Source: Bradyrhizobium sp. in8p8 (lineage in GTDB: Bacteria > Pseudomonadota > Alphaproteobacteria > Rhizobiales > Xanthobacteraceae). From it: DNA of 47,506 nt. The position numbers and the translations under genes were made by a program. The stretch lies in NCBI RefSeq assembly GCF_000426845.1, contig NZ_AUGD01000030.1, forward strand, positions 1-47,506, given 5' to 3'. This document shows, in pieces, positions 6,645 through 14,823 of this stretch (position 1 is the stretch's first letter; each line of letters begins with the position of its first letter). The notes below the pieces were generated by a model. It was given only the letters and a program-made list of their open reading frames with translations. It was not told the origin of the DNA and made no database searches.

Positions 6645-8411
6645 ATGTCCGATACCTCTGCGACATCGCTTGAACAAATCGAATTGGCCTCAAGCGCGCC
6701 CGCTGTCCTGGATAGCGCGCATATTGGCGACATCCACGGCGCGTTCGGCACCATCCGGCAGCACGACACCGGTGTACGAAAGACTTGGCGGGCTAGGCTG
6801 GCGACCTTGATGGCAATCGTCGGCCCGGGACTGATTGTCATGGTCGGCGACAATGATGCCGGCGCTTTTGGAACCTATACGCAGGCAGGTCAGAACTACG
6901 GCACCTCTCTGCTGTGGACGTTGATGCTCTTGATCCCGGTGATTTACGTGAATCAGGAGATGGTGTCACGGCTAGGTGCTGTGACGGGCGTTGGCCATGC
7001 ACGACTGATATTCGAACGTTTCGGAAAGTTCTGGGGTGCCTTCAGCCTTATAGACCTAGTTCTTCTCAACGGACTAACCATTGTAACCGAGTTCATCGGC
7101 ATCGTATTCGCACTCCAATATTTTGGTTTGCCAAGAGTTCCGGGACTGATTGTCGCGGCGGTGCTCATAGTGGCCGCCGTCAGCACCGGAAGTTTCAAGC
7201 GGTTTGAACGCTTCGCGATGGTTTTGGTCTTTGGCAGTCTGTTGCTAATACCTGTGCTCCTCGCCATCCATCCACCAATCGGTGAGATCGCCCATGGACT
7301 GCTCGTGCCGCAATGGCCCGCTCACTCCGACATGGCGGCAGTCATGCTGCTTGTCATTGGCATCGTTGGCACGACCGTCGCACCTTGGCAGCTCTTTTTC
7401 CAACAAAGCTATGTTGTCGATAAGCGGATCACGCCCGCCTTCAACGGCTACGAGAAAGTCGATCTTTGCCTCGGGATCCTCCTGGTAGTAATCGGCGCCG
7501 TTGCCATGATGGCGTTCTGTGCCGCATTGTTTGCCGGACGGCCGGAATTCGGCAATTTCACGGATACAGGTGCGGTGCTTACGGCGCTGGACAAATATGT
7601 GGGTCCATATTCGGCGACGATTTTTGCAATCGCTCTTTTGGATGCTTGCCTCATCGGCGCAGCAGCCGTCTCGCTCTCGACGTCTTATGCGATCGCCGAC
7701 GTCCTCAGGGTGAGGCACTCATTGCATCGCAAAGTTACGGATGCCATCGGATTCTACGTTGCTTACGGGATTCTCATATTCATTGCCGCAGGCCTTGTTG
7801 CCTTCGCAAGTGATGCGCTGCTGGGCCTCTTTGTCAGTGCCGTGCAGGCTCTCGCTGGCGTGCTGCTACCAAGTGCCACGGTCTTCCTGCTCCTCCTTTG
7901 CAACGACAAGGCGGTTGTCGGCCCCTGGTCCAACGGTCCTAAGCTCAATGTATTCACCGGAGCAATAATCTGGTCCCTTGTGTTGCTCTCGATCATCCTC
8001 ACCGTGGCGACCGTCTTCCCAGATGTGGCTGACAGCACAATTCTGAAAATACTGATTGGCGGCTCTTTGCTGGGGCTTTGCGGGTTCGTCTTTTCGTTCG
8101 CAGCACGCAAGCGTAGTTATGACGTGCCCGCTGCCGCATATGGCAACGATCAAGATCACCGCTTCGCCAAGATGACGATGCTCGAGCGCCGGAACTGGCG
8201 CATGCCGCCGCTTAATCGGCTGCCTGCCCTGCATATGACGTTGATGACGAAGGTCTGGATGGGCGTGCTACGCGGCTATCTTCTGATTGCTGTCGCGCTG
8301 ATCGGCTTCAAGGTCTTCGTCGCCGCGACCGGCGTCGAGGTCAGCATCCCCCAGATCGGCGGAACGCCAACCAGCAACGACGCTGCTACAAGCAATACCG
8401 GCTCGAAGTAG
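6645..8411 (+). CDS. NRAMP-related divalent cation transporter
   Basis: 588 aa from ATG at 6645, supported by CGGAG 7 bases upstream; a longer frame to 6438 overlaps the SLOG gene and is unlikely. About eleven hydrophobic segments follow a ~50-residue cytoplasmic N-terminus. The TM1 metal motif, DPGN in classical Mn/Fe NRAMPs, is GDNDAG (68-73) here, and the TM6 MPH motif is APWQ (246-249), so the metal-binding Met is Ala. Loss of this Met is reported for NRAMP-related magnesium transporters, so Mg2+ or another hard cation may be carried; this is inference. A soluble loop lies near 500-540. Substrate specificity cannot be fixed from sequence alone. Confidence 0.88.
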   Translation: MSDTSATSLEQIELASSAPAVLDSAHIGDIHGAFGTIRQHDTGVRKTWRARLATLMAIVGPGLIVMVGDNDAGAFGTYTQAGQNYGTSLLWTLMLLIPVIYVNQEMVSRLGAVTGVGHARLIFERFGKFWGAFSLIDLVLLNGLTIVTEFIGIVFALQYFGLPRVPGLIVAAVLIVAAVSTGSFKRFERFAMVLVFGSLLLIPVLLAIHPPIGEIAHGLLVPQWPAHSDMAAVMLLVIGIVGTTVAPWQLFFQQSYVVDKRITPAFNGYEKVDLCLGILLVVIGAVAMMAFCAALFAGRPEFGNFTDTGAVLTALDKYVGPYSATIFAIALLDACLIGAAAVSLSTSYAIADVLRVRHSLHRKVTDAIGFYVAYGILIFIAAGLVAFASDALLGLFVSAVQALAGVLLPSATVFLLLLCNDKAVVGPWSNGPKLNVFTGAIIWSLVLLSIILTVATVFPDVADSTILKILIGGSLLGLCGFVFSFAARKRSYDVPAAAYGNDQDHRFAKMTMLERRNWRMPPLNRLPALHMTLMTKVWMGVLRGYLLIAVALIGFKVFVAATGVEVSIPQIGGTPTSNDAATSNTGSK

Positions 8412-8421
8412 CACGCAAGAA

Positions 8422-8511
8422 GGCGGGTGACGACGTTGACGCACGGGCGCGAGCACCGACATGTCCGCAATAGCCTCGCGGACGTTGCTATACCCCGCGT
8501 CGTCGCCTGCC
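8422..8511. other. Long imperfect inverted repeat enclosing a perfect hairpin
   Basis: Arms at 8422-8435 and 8498-8511 pair over 14 positions if G:U pairs are allowed, and enclose a perfect 6-bp hairpin (GTCCGC at 8463-8468, GCGGAC at 8478-8483). It lies just after the NRAMP stop. No T-run follows on the plus strand, so it is not a classic terminator. It could protect the mRNA 3' end or be a structured leader of the next gene. Confidence 0.4.
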
Positions 8512-8582
8512 AACCAAAACGAAAAGGAAACAATCTGAATAGACAAAACTCTTTTGTTCTAACTAGCTGATGGGGGCGCCTC

Positions 8583-9035
8583 ATGTCTGAACAATTCAAG
8601 ACTCTTCCCGAACGCATCCAGGCGCTTTCCGATGCAACTTCTTGTAGTTCTTTTTCGCTGACCTCAGTCGAGCAGACCAAGGGCTTTCAGATTATCGCTT
8701 TTGTCGACAGCTGTTTCGGCGATTCTCAATGCGAGATCGATGCTTGCGGATTGATCGCCGCTATGCTGATCGCTTTTGCCAAAGCGCGCAGCGATCCGTT
8801 CACGTTTCATTATTTTGCAACGCGTGCTCTCCATGACGGACTAGAACGTTGCATCGCTATCCTTGTCCAACGCGGCGAAAGGCTGCCCGTTGTCGCCTAT
8901 GCGCTCATCGCAAATTATATCCGCTGGACGGCTCGACGCCGAGAGATGGCTTTAGCCGCGGCGTTTGAGCGTCTGCGCCTTTATCCGACACTTCCAAACA
9001 TGTTGATCTGGCCGCCGAAGCGCACGCCAGGATAG
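8583..9035 (+). CDS. Hypothetical protein
   Basis: 150 aa, not recognised. The ATG is preceded by a G-rich stretch (GGGGG about 6 bases away). The protein appears soluble and mainly helical, with five scattered cysteines, including two near residue 20 and others near 44, 50 and 56. Codon use is GC-rich in the third position in the middle and weaker at the ends. It follows the NRAMP gene on the same strand by 171 bases, which contain an inverted repeat. It may belong to the same rightward cargo unit; no function is proposed. Confidence 0.55.
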   Translation: MSEQFKTLPERIQALSDATSCSSFSLTSVEQTKGFQIIAFVDSCFGDSQCEIDACGLIAAMLIAFAKARSDPFTFHYFATRALHDGLERCIAILVQRGERLPVVAYALIANYIRWTARRREMALAAAFERLRLYPTLPNMLIWPPKRTPG

Positions 9036-9104
9036 CGTGCCAGCGCCTGAGATTCATCGAACAAAAAAAGCCGTGGCAGATTTTCTCAAAGGAGACGCAA
9101 AACA

Positions 9105-9302
9105 ATGAGTAATCAACTATCGCATTGGCCTCCGCCACTTCGGATCCGCCTTCTGCTTTTTGTGGTGTCTCGCATCGAACACTTTCTCCTCTTAAGGTGT
9201 CCGAAAGGTCGCATCAGGCGATTGGGATTGGCTTGGGTCGACCAGATTCATGCGCGCGTGCGCAAAAAGCTCAGCCGTGCAGAGCTACCCGAAACGCGTT
9301 GA
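9105..9302 (+). CDS. Small basic hypothetical protein
   Basis: 65 aa, not recognised. AAAGGAGA stands about 10 bases before the ATG, which is the main support for translation. The protein is strongly basic (many Arg), with a short hydrophobic stretch near residues 15-24 (LLLFVVSR) too weak to call a membrane helix with confidence. It lies 69 bases after the previous hypothetical gene, on the same strand. A basic peptide of this size could bind nucleic acid or a membrane surface, but nothing specific supports either. Confidence 0.45.
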   Translation: MSNQLSHWPPPLRIRLLLFVVSRIEHFLLLRCPKGRIRRLGLAWVDQIHARVRKKLSRAELPETR

Positions 9303-9396
9303 TGTTTCTTCCGCGTTCGATCGCGCGTCAAATAGCCTTGAATCAGCGCTGAATGGTGAGGAAGCCTACAAATCTCTTTCCGCGCCGATCGGTCCG

Positions 9397-9603
9397 TCAC
9401 CGTGATCTATAATCGACGAGGGCTTCATTGCGCCGCGCCGGTGTTAAACTGTCAAGGAGGGCGTTGGCCTTCTCAATTACCTTGCTGCCGATCTCGCGCT
9501 GTTGCCCTTGATTGGCTTTTCGGGCGCCCTCGGCGAACACCGATTCCGCGGGGAGTACCGCCGCAGCAAATGCGGCGGCGGCCAAAACCGATCTAAGAAA
9601 CAT
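9397..9603 (-). CDS. Small exported hypothetical protein
   Basis: 68 aa. Residues 1-24 form a good Sec signal peptide: a basic start (MFLRS), an Ala-rich hydrophobic core, and a cleavage region VFAEG. The mature part (~44 aa) is charged and helical without cysteines. No strong ribosome site is visible before the ATG. It is the only leftward gene in this part of the cargo block, directly before the stretch leading to trbB. Function unknown. Confidence 0.45.
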   Translation of the reverse strand: MFLRSVLAAAAFAAAVLPAESVFAEGARKANQGQQREIGSKVIEKANALLDSLTPARRNEALVDYRSR

Positions 9604-9954
9604 AGGCTACTCTACTCGGCTGGGGTTCATGGCTGCAAAGATGCTATCGTACGTACCGTCCCGTTCAGCCCAACGCCGTGCATGATCCCGATTAAGAAGG
9701 ATCTCACCCCCCGGATGATCTCCGCGATCGAGGATGTCCATCACCTCCACAACAAATGCATTGAGCGGTCATTGTGCGAGGATCAGACGCTTGCGCAGAG
9801 CCGGTCAAGCTCCGCGAGCGTATTGGCGTATCGTGCGTCCGACACCGCCGTTCTCCTGTATTTGCACGCTACACTACTACGTCGATGAATCTTTGTTGAA
9901 TCGCCCCGAAATCTGGCCCCTTTAATCATCCCCGTCTGGGGAAGGACTGTATCG
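9604..9954. other. Gene-poor stretch before trbB
   Basis: About 350 bases without a convincing gene. An open frame running to 9888 includes an ATG near 9682 but matches nothing recognised and has no clear ribosome site. A short hairpin (CCCC-GTCT-GGGG, 9930-9941) occurs near the right end. This is probably the right boundary of the cargo and the promoter region of the trb operon. Confidence 0.5.
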
Positions 9955-9973
9955 GCCCCGATAGAAACGGGGC
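9955..9973 (+). promoter_or_regulatory. Hairpin covering the trbB ribosome-binding region
   Basis: GCCCCG and CGGGGC form a perfect 6-bp stem with a 7-base loop, ending 3 bases before the trbB ATG. The only Shine-Dalgarno-like sequence (GGGG) lies inside the right arm, so folding would hide it and could lower trbB translation. This is seen directly; the regulatory role is inferred. Confidence 0.5.
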
Positions 9974-9976
9974 ACT

Positions 9977-10993
9977 ATGACAGCATCACACCACAATTCG
10001 GAAGGCCTCGCGCGCGGCGCAAGGATGCTGCGCACTGCGCTCGGTCCTGCAATCGCGCGCTATCTTGATGACGCCAGCATCGTCGAGGTGATGCTCAATC
10101 CCGATGGGCGCCTCTGGATCGACCGACTCTCCGAAGGACTTTCCGATACCGGTGAGCGGCTGTCACCAGCGGACGGCGAACGTATCGTTCGCTTGGTTGC
10201 GCACCATGTCGGAGCCGAGGTTCATGCTGGTGCTCCTCGGGTATCCGCAGAGTTGCCTGAAACCGGCGAGCGGTTCGAAGGCCTGCTGCCACCCGTCGTC
10301 GCTGCCCCCGCATTCGCGATCCGTAAGCCCGCTGTCGCGGTGTTCACGCTCGACGACTACGTCGCGGCCGGCATCATGTCAGCGACGCAGGCCGAGATAC
10401 TCCGCCGGAGTGTCTCCTCACGCGCCAACATCCTCGTCGCCGGCGGGACATCCACCGGCAAGACGACGCTGACAAACGCGTTGCTCGCCGAAGTTGCGAA
10501 GACCGCCGATCGCGTCGTCCTCATCGAAGACACCCGCGAACTGCAATGCGCCGCGCCGAACCTCGTGGCGATGCGAACAAAAGATGGCGTTGCCTCACTT
10601 TCCGATCTCGTTCGCTCTTCGCTGCGTCTGCGGCCCGATCGCATACCCGTTGGCGAAGTGCGCGGCGCCGAAGCGCTCGAACTGCTCAAGGCCTGGGGCA
10701 CCGGCCATCCTGGCGGGGTCGGCACCATCCACGCCGGCAGCGCGATCGGCGCACTGCGCCGCATGGAGCAGCTCATTCAGGAGGCAGTCGTCACGGTCCC
10801 GCGCGCATTGATCGCGGAAACGATCGACCTCGTTGCCGTCCTCTCCGGTCGCGGGTCCGCGCGGCGACTCTCCGAACTCTCGCGCGTCGAAGGCCTCGGT
10901 CTCGACGGCGACTACCGCATCGCGCCGGCCACCACGGATGGCGACGGCAGCTCGAGCTTGTTCGTCCCAGCACCTGAAGGAGAAAGCCTGTGA
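9977..10993 (+). CDS. trbB: Conjugative transfer ATPase TrbB (VirB11-type)
   Basis: 338 aa, usual length. TrbB is the hexameric VirB11-type ATPase on the cytoplasmic face of the mating-pair-formation channel that energises pilus assembly and substrate transfer. The N-terminal domain (~1-145) precedes Walker A GGTSTGKT (156-163), the conserved IEDTRELQC segment near 186-194 and the RPDRIPVGEVRG motif near 223-234. It is the first gene of the trb operon, and its stop overlaps the trbC GTG start. The start region is buried in a hairpin, and about 7.1 kb of cargo separate it from the copG gene that precedes it in related ICEs. Confidence 0.96.
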   Translation: MTASHHNSEGLARGARMLRTALGPAIARYLDDASIVEVMLNPDGRLWIDRLSEGLSDTGERLSPADGERIVRLVAHHVGAEVHAGAPRVSAELPETGERFEGLLPPVVAAPAFAIRKPAVAVFTLDDYVAAGIMSATQAEILRRSVSSRANILVAGGTSTGKTTLTNALLAEVAKTADRVVLIEDTRELQCAAPNLVAMRTKDGVASLSDLVRSSLRLRPDRIPVGEVRGAEALELLKAWGTGHPGGVGTIHAGSAIGALRRMEQLIQEAVVTVPRALIAETIDLVAVLSGRGSARRLSELSRVEGLGLDGDYRIAPATTDGDGSSSLFVPAPEGESL

Positions 10994-11322
10994 TCCAACG
11001 CCTGCGGCGCGCGCGCCATCATCTCGTCTTGACCGTTTCCATCGCCACTCTGTCGGCGGTGATGGCAGCCCCCGCTCACGCTTCCGGTTCGTCGATGCCG
11101 TGGGAACAGCCTCTCCAACAGATCCTGCAGTCGATTGAAGGTCCCGTGGCGAAAATCATGGCGGTGATCATCATCATCGTTACCGGCCTGACGCTGGCCT
11201 TCGGCGATACCTCCGGCGGCTTCCGCAGGTTGATCCAGATCGTGTTTGGTCTCTCGATTGCCTTCGCCGCGTCGAGCTTCTTCCTGTCGTTCTTCTCGTT
11301 CGGCGGCGGGGCGCTGGTCTGA
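10990..11322 (+). CDS. trbC: Conjugative pilin TrbC (VirB2-like)
   Basis: 110 aa starting at a GTG that overlaps the trbB stop as GTGA. A signal-like N-terminus (to about APAHAS, residue 32) is followed by a short linker and two hydrophobic helices (~53-70 and ~82-105) separated by a small positive loop, the plan of VirB2/TrbC pilins. The mature subunit polymerises into the conjugative pilus. The downstream trbD overlaps it by TGATG, so the two are translationally coupled. Family assignment is secure from order and topology although pilins are poorly conserved. Confidence 0.93.
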   Translation: MIQRLRRARHHLVLTVSIATLSAVMAAPAHASGSSMPWEQPLQQILQSIEGPVAKIMAVIIIIVTGLTLAFGDTSGGFRRLIQIVFGLSIAFAASSFFLSFFSFGGGALV

Positions 11323-11603
11323 TGACGGGCGCTGTCGATCAGGGCGGCGACGTCCCAGGCTATACCGTCCCCGTTCACCGGGCACTGACCGAGCCGATCC
11401 TGCTCGGCGGCGCCCCACGGGCTATCGCCATCATGAACGGGACGCTCGCTGGCGCGGTCGGCCTAGGGCTTCGCCTCTGGCTGGTGGGGATCGCGATCTG
11501 GGCGATCGGCCACGTCACCGCGGTGTGGGCTGCCAAGCGCGATCCGCTCTTCGTCGACGTTGTGCGCCGCCATCTGCGCGTCCCCGCACACCTTTCGGTC
11601 TGA
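11322..11603 (+). CDS. trbD: TrbD (VirB3-like) inner-membrane protein
   Basis: 93 aa; the ATG overlaps the trbC stop. A short N-terminus contains the VPVHRALTEPILLGGAPR sequence common to TrbD/VirB3 proteins, then one or two hydrophobic segments (~38-72) and a basic tail. VirB3-type proteins anchor the VirB4 ATPase in the inner membrane and assist pilus assembly. The gene directly precedes trbE, the VirB4 homologue, as expected. Confidence 0.93.
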   Translation: MTGAVDQGGDVPGYTVPVHRALTEPILLGGAPRAIAIMNGTLAGAVGLGLRLWLVGIAIWAIGHVTAVWAAKRDPLFVDVVRRHLRVPAHLSV

Positions 11604-11616
11604 GGGGAGCGCGGCC

Positions 11617-14055
11617 ATGATGAACCTTGCCGAATATCGCAATCGCAACAGCCGCCTGGCCGACTTCCTCCCCTGGGTCGCGCTGGTGGGCTCCGGCATC
11701 GTCCTCAACAAGGACGGCAGCTTTCAGCGCACCGCGCGGTTTCGCGGCCCCGATCTCGACAGCGCCGTACAGGCTGAGCTAGTCGCCATCGCCGGCCGCC
11801 TCAACAATGCGTTCCGTCGCCTTGGATCAGGCTGGGCAATCTTCGTCGAGGCGCAGCGGCAAGCTTCGAACCTCTATCCCGACAGCCGCTTTCCCGATCC
11901 CGCCTCGGCGCTGGTCGACGCCGAGCGCAAAGCGGATTTCGAGGAAGCTGGCGCACATTTCGAGTCGAGCTATTTCCTGACCTTCACCTATCTGCCGCCG
12001 GCCGAGGACGCCGCGCGCGCGGAATCCTGGCTCTATGAAGGCCGGGAAAAGTCGGGCCTCGACCCCAACGAGGTGATGACCGGGTTCGCCGATCGCACCG
12101 ATCGCATCCTGCGCCTGGTCGAAGCCTTCATGCCCGAATGCCGCTGGCTTGATGACGCGGAGACGCTCACCTATCTCCACGGCTGCGTCTCGACCAAACG
12201 GCACCGTGTCCGCGTCCCCGAAACGCCGATCTATCTCGACGCGCTGCTCGCCGACCAGCCGCTCACCGGCGGGCTCGAGCCGCGCCTTGGCGCGTCGCAT
12301 CTGCGCATCCTCACCGTCACAGGCTTTCCAACGGCGACGACACCTGGCCTGCTCGACGAGCTGAACCGTCTCGCATTTCCGTATCGTTGGTCGACGCGGG
12401 CGATCCTGCTCGACAAGACCGACGCGACCAAGCTGCTGACCAAGATCCGCCGGCAATGGTTCGCCAAGCGCAAGTCGATCGCCGCGATCCTCAAGGAGGT
12501 AATGACCAACGAGGCGTCCGTCCTCGTGGACACCGACGCCGCGAACAAGGCCGCCGATGCCGACATGGCGCTCCAGGAACTCGGCGCCGACTATGCCGGG
12601 ATGGCCTACGTCACCGCGACGGTGACGGTGTGGGACGAGGATCCGCGCGCTGCCGACGAGAAGCTGCGCCTCGTCGAGAAGGTCATTCAGGGCCGCGACT
12701 TCACTGCCATGGCCGAGACGATCAACGCGGTGGACGCCTGGCTCGGATCATTGCCCGGCCACGTCTATGCGAACGTCCGCCAGCCGCCGATCTCCACGCT
12801 CAATCTCGCCCACATGATCCCGCTGTCGGCGGTGTGGGCGGGGCCGGAACGGGACGAGCATTTTGCAGCGCCCCCACTGCTCTTCGGCAAGACCGAAGGC
12901 TCCACCCCGTTCCGGCTTTCGCTTCACGTCGGCGACGTCGGCCACACGCTGATCGTTGGCCCGACCGGCGCGGGCAAGTCGGTCCTGCTGGCGCTGATGG
13001 CGCTGCAGTTCCGACGCTATGCTCGCGCCCAAGTCTTCGCCTTCGACTTCGGCGGCTCGATCCGCGCGGCGGCGCTCGGCATGGGCGGCGATTGGCATGA
13101 CCTCGGCGGCGATCTCAGTGACGGCGCGACCGATAACGTCAGCCTTCAACCGCTCGCCCGCGTTCACGACGTGCCCGAGCGCGCCTGGGCGGGCGACTGG
13201 ATCGTATCGATCCTGACCCGCGAGGGCGTGGCGATCACGCCCGAGGTGAAGGAGCATATCTGGACGGCGCTGACCTCGCTGGCATCGGCGCCCGTCGAGG
13301 AGCGCACGATCACCGGCCTGGTCGTGCTGCTCCAGTCGAACGATCTCAAACAGGCGCTCAGGCCCTATTGCGTCGGCGGTCCCTACGGCCGGCTGCTCGA
13401 CGCTGAACGCGAGTATCTTGGCTCGGCGTTCGTTCAAGCGTTCGAGACTGAGGGGCTGATCGGCACCGGCGCGGCGCCGGCGGTTCTCTCCTATCTCTTC
13501 CATCGGATCGAAGATCGGCTCGACGGTTCGCCGACTCTTCTCATTATCGACGAAGGCTGGCTGGCGCTGGACGATGACGGTTTCGCCGGCCAGCTCCGCG
13601 AATGGCTGAAGACGCTGCGCAAGAAGAACGCCAGCGTCATCTTCGCCACGCAATCGCTCAGCGACATCGACGGCTCGGCCATCGCGCCTGCCATCATCGA
13701 AAGCTGCCAGACCCGGCTTCTGCTGCCGAACGAGCGCGCGATCGAGCCGCAGATCACGGCGATCTATCGGCGCTTCGGCCTCAACGACCGCCAGATCGAG
13801 ATCATCGCGCGGGCAATGCCCAAGCGCGACTATTACTGCCAGTCGCGGCGCGGCAACCGCCTCTTCGAGCTCGGTCTGTCCGATGTCGCGCTCGCTCTGT
13901 GCGCCGCGTCATCGAAGACCGACCAGGCGGCCATTGCCCGCATCGTCGCCGAACACGGCCGCGACGGCTTCCTCGCCGCATGGCTCGATCACCGTGAGGT
14001 CGGTTGGGCCGCCGATCTCATCCCCACGCTCACCAACAAGGAGACGTCCCAATGA
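11617..14055 (+). CDS. trbE: Conjugative transfer ATPase TrbE (VirB4-type)
   Basis: 812 aa from ATG at 11617 (a second ATG follows at 11620; a GGGGAG ribosome site lies just upstream). TrbE is the large VirB4-type ATPase that powers pilus biogenesis at the base of the channel. The N-terminal CagE/TrbE domain spans roughly 1-400; Walker A GPTGAGKS is at about 448-455 and Walker B LLIIDEGW at about 641-648, followed by a conserved FATQSLSD segment. The stop overlaps trbJ as ATGA. Longer frames reaching back to 11560 overlap trbD and are rejected. Intact and of full length. Confidence 0.96.
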   Translation: MMNLAEYRNRNSRLADFLPWVALVGSGIVLNKDGSFQRTARFRGPDLDSAVQAELVAIAGRLNNAFRRLGSGWAIFVEAQRQASNLYPDSRFPDPASALVDAERKADFEEAGAHFESSYFLTFTYLPPAEDAARAESWLYEGREKSGLDPNEVMTGFADRTDRILRLVEAFMPECRWLDDAETLTYLHGCVSTKRHRVRVPETPIYLDALLADQPLTGGLEPRLGASHLRILTVTGFPTATTPGLLDELNRLAFPYRWSTRAILLDKTDATKLLTKIRRQWFAKRKSIAAILKEVMTNEASVLVDTDAANKAADADMALQELGADYAGMAYVTATVTVWDEDPRAADEKLRLVEKVIQGRDFTAMAETINAVDAWLGSLPGHVYANVRQPPISTLNLAHMIPLSAVWAGPERDEHFAAPPLLFGKTEGSTPFRLSLHVGDVGHTLIVGPTGAGKSVLLALMALQFRRYARAQVFAFDFGGSIRAAALGMGGDWHDLGGDLSDGATDNVSLQPLARVHDVPERAWAGDWIVSILTREGVAITPEVKEHIWTALTSLASAPVEERTITGLVVLLQSNDLKQALRPYCVGGPYGRLLDAEREYLGSAFVQAFETEGLIGTGAAPAVLSYLFHRIEDRLDGSPTLLIIDEGWLALDDDGFAGQLREWLKTLRKKNASVIFATQSLSDIDGSAIAPAIIESCQTRLLLPNERAIEPQITAIYRRFGLNDRQIEIIARAMPKRDYYCQSRRGNRLFELGLSDVALALCAASSKTDQAAIARIVAEHGRDGFLAAWLDHREVGWAADLIPTLTNKETSQ

Positions 14056-14813
14056 AACTGCGCAATTCCCGCGCAGCGCGTTTTGCTGCCGCGCTGCTGA
14101 CCGCTCCCGTCGCGCTCGCGCCCATGCTGGCGACGCCCGCTCACGCCATCATCGTATTCGATCCCTCGAACTATGCGCAGAACGTGCTCACGGCGGCGCG
14201 ATCGCTTCAGCAGATCACCAACCAGATCACCTCGCTTCAGAACGAAGCGCAAATGCTGATCAACCAGGCACGCAACCTTGCGAGCCTGCCGTTCTCGTCG
14301 CTGCAACAGCTTCAGCAGTCCGTCCAGCGCACGCAGCAGCTTCTCAACCAGGCGCAGAATATCGCCTACGACGTCCAGCAGATCGACCGGATGTTCCAGC
14401 AGAAGTACGGGAACGTCTCGCTGTCCGCTTCGGATCAGCAACTCGTCACCGATGCCCGCTCGCGCTGGCAGAACACGGTCGGCGGCCTGCAGGACGCAAT
14501 GCGGGTGCAGGCGGGCGTCGTCGGCAACATCGACACCAATCGCACGCAGATGTCGGCGCTGATCGGCCAGAGCCAGGGCGCGACCGGCGCGCTGCAGGCG
14601 ACGCAGGCCGGCAACCAACTCCTTGCGCTCCAGGCGCAGCAACTCGCGGATCTCACCGCCGTCGTGGCGGCCAACGGCCGGGCGCAGGCCTTGCAGTCGG
14701 CCGAGCAGGCCGCCGCCGCCGAACAGGGCCGCGAGCAGCGCCGGCGTTTCCTGACGCCGGGCTCGGGCTACCAGCCCGGCAATGCCCGCATGTTCCCGAA
14801 CAGCGGCAACTGA
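14052..14813 (+). CDS. trbJ: TrbJ (VirB5-like) exported transfer protein
   Basis: 253 aa from ATG at 14052, with AAGGAGAC about 7 bases upstream; an earlier frame to 14004 lies in trbE. A Sec signal peptide ends near TPAHA (~32). The mature protein is Gln-rich and forms long helices (many QQ and LQ pairs at ~45-130), matching TrbJ/VirB5 proteins that sit at the pilus tip or assist its assembly. Translationally coupled to trbE by ATGA. The C-terminal ~40 residues (QRRRFLTPGSGYQPG) are also seen in family members. Confidence 0.93.
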   Translation: MKLRNSRAARFAAALLTAPVALAPMLATPAHAIIVFDPSNYAQNVLTAARSLQQITNQITSLQNEAQMLINQARNLASLPFSSLQQLQQSVQRTQQLLNQAQNIAYDVQQIDRMFQQKYGNVSLSASDQQLVTDARSRWQNTVGGLQDAMRVQAGVVGNIDTNRTQMSALIGQSQGATGALQATQAGNQLLALQAQQLADLTAVVAANGRAQALQSAEQAAAAEQGREQRRRFLTPGSGYQPGNARMFPNSGN

Positions 14814-14823
14814 GGCTGGCACG

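Noticed and set aside
12748..13653. Long minus-strand frame under trbE (301 codons)
   Set aside because: Antisense shadow of the conserved VirB4 ATPase gene.
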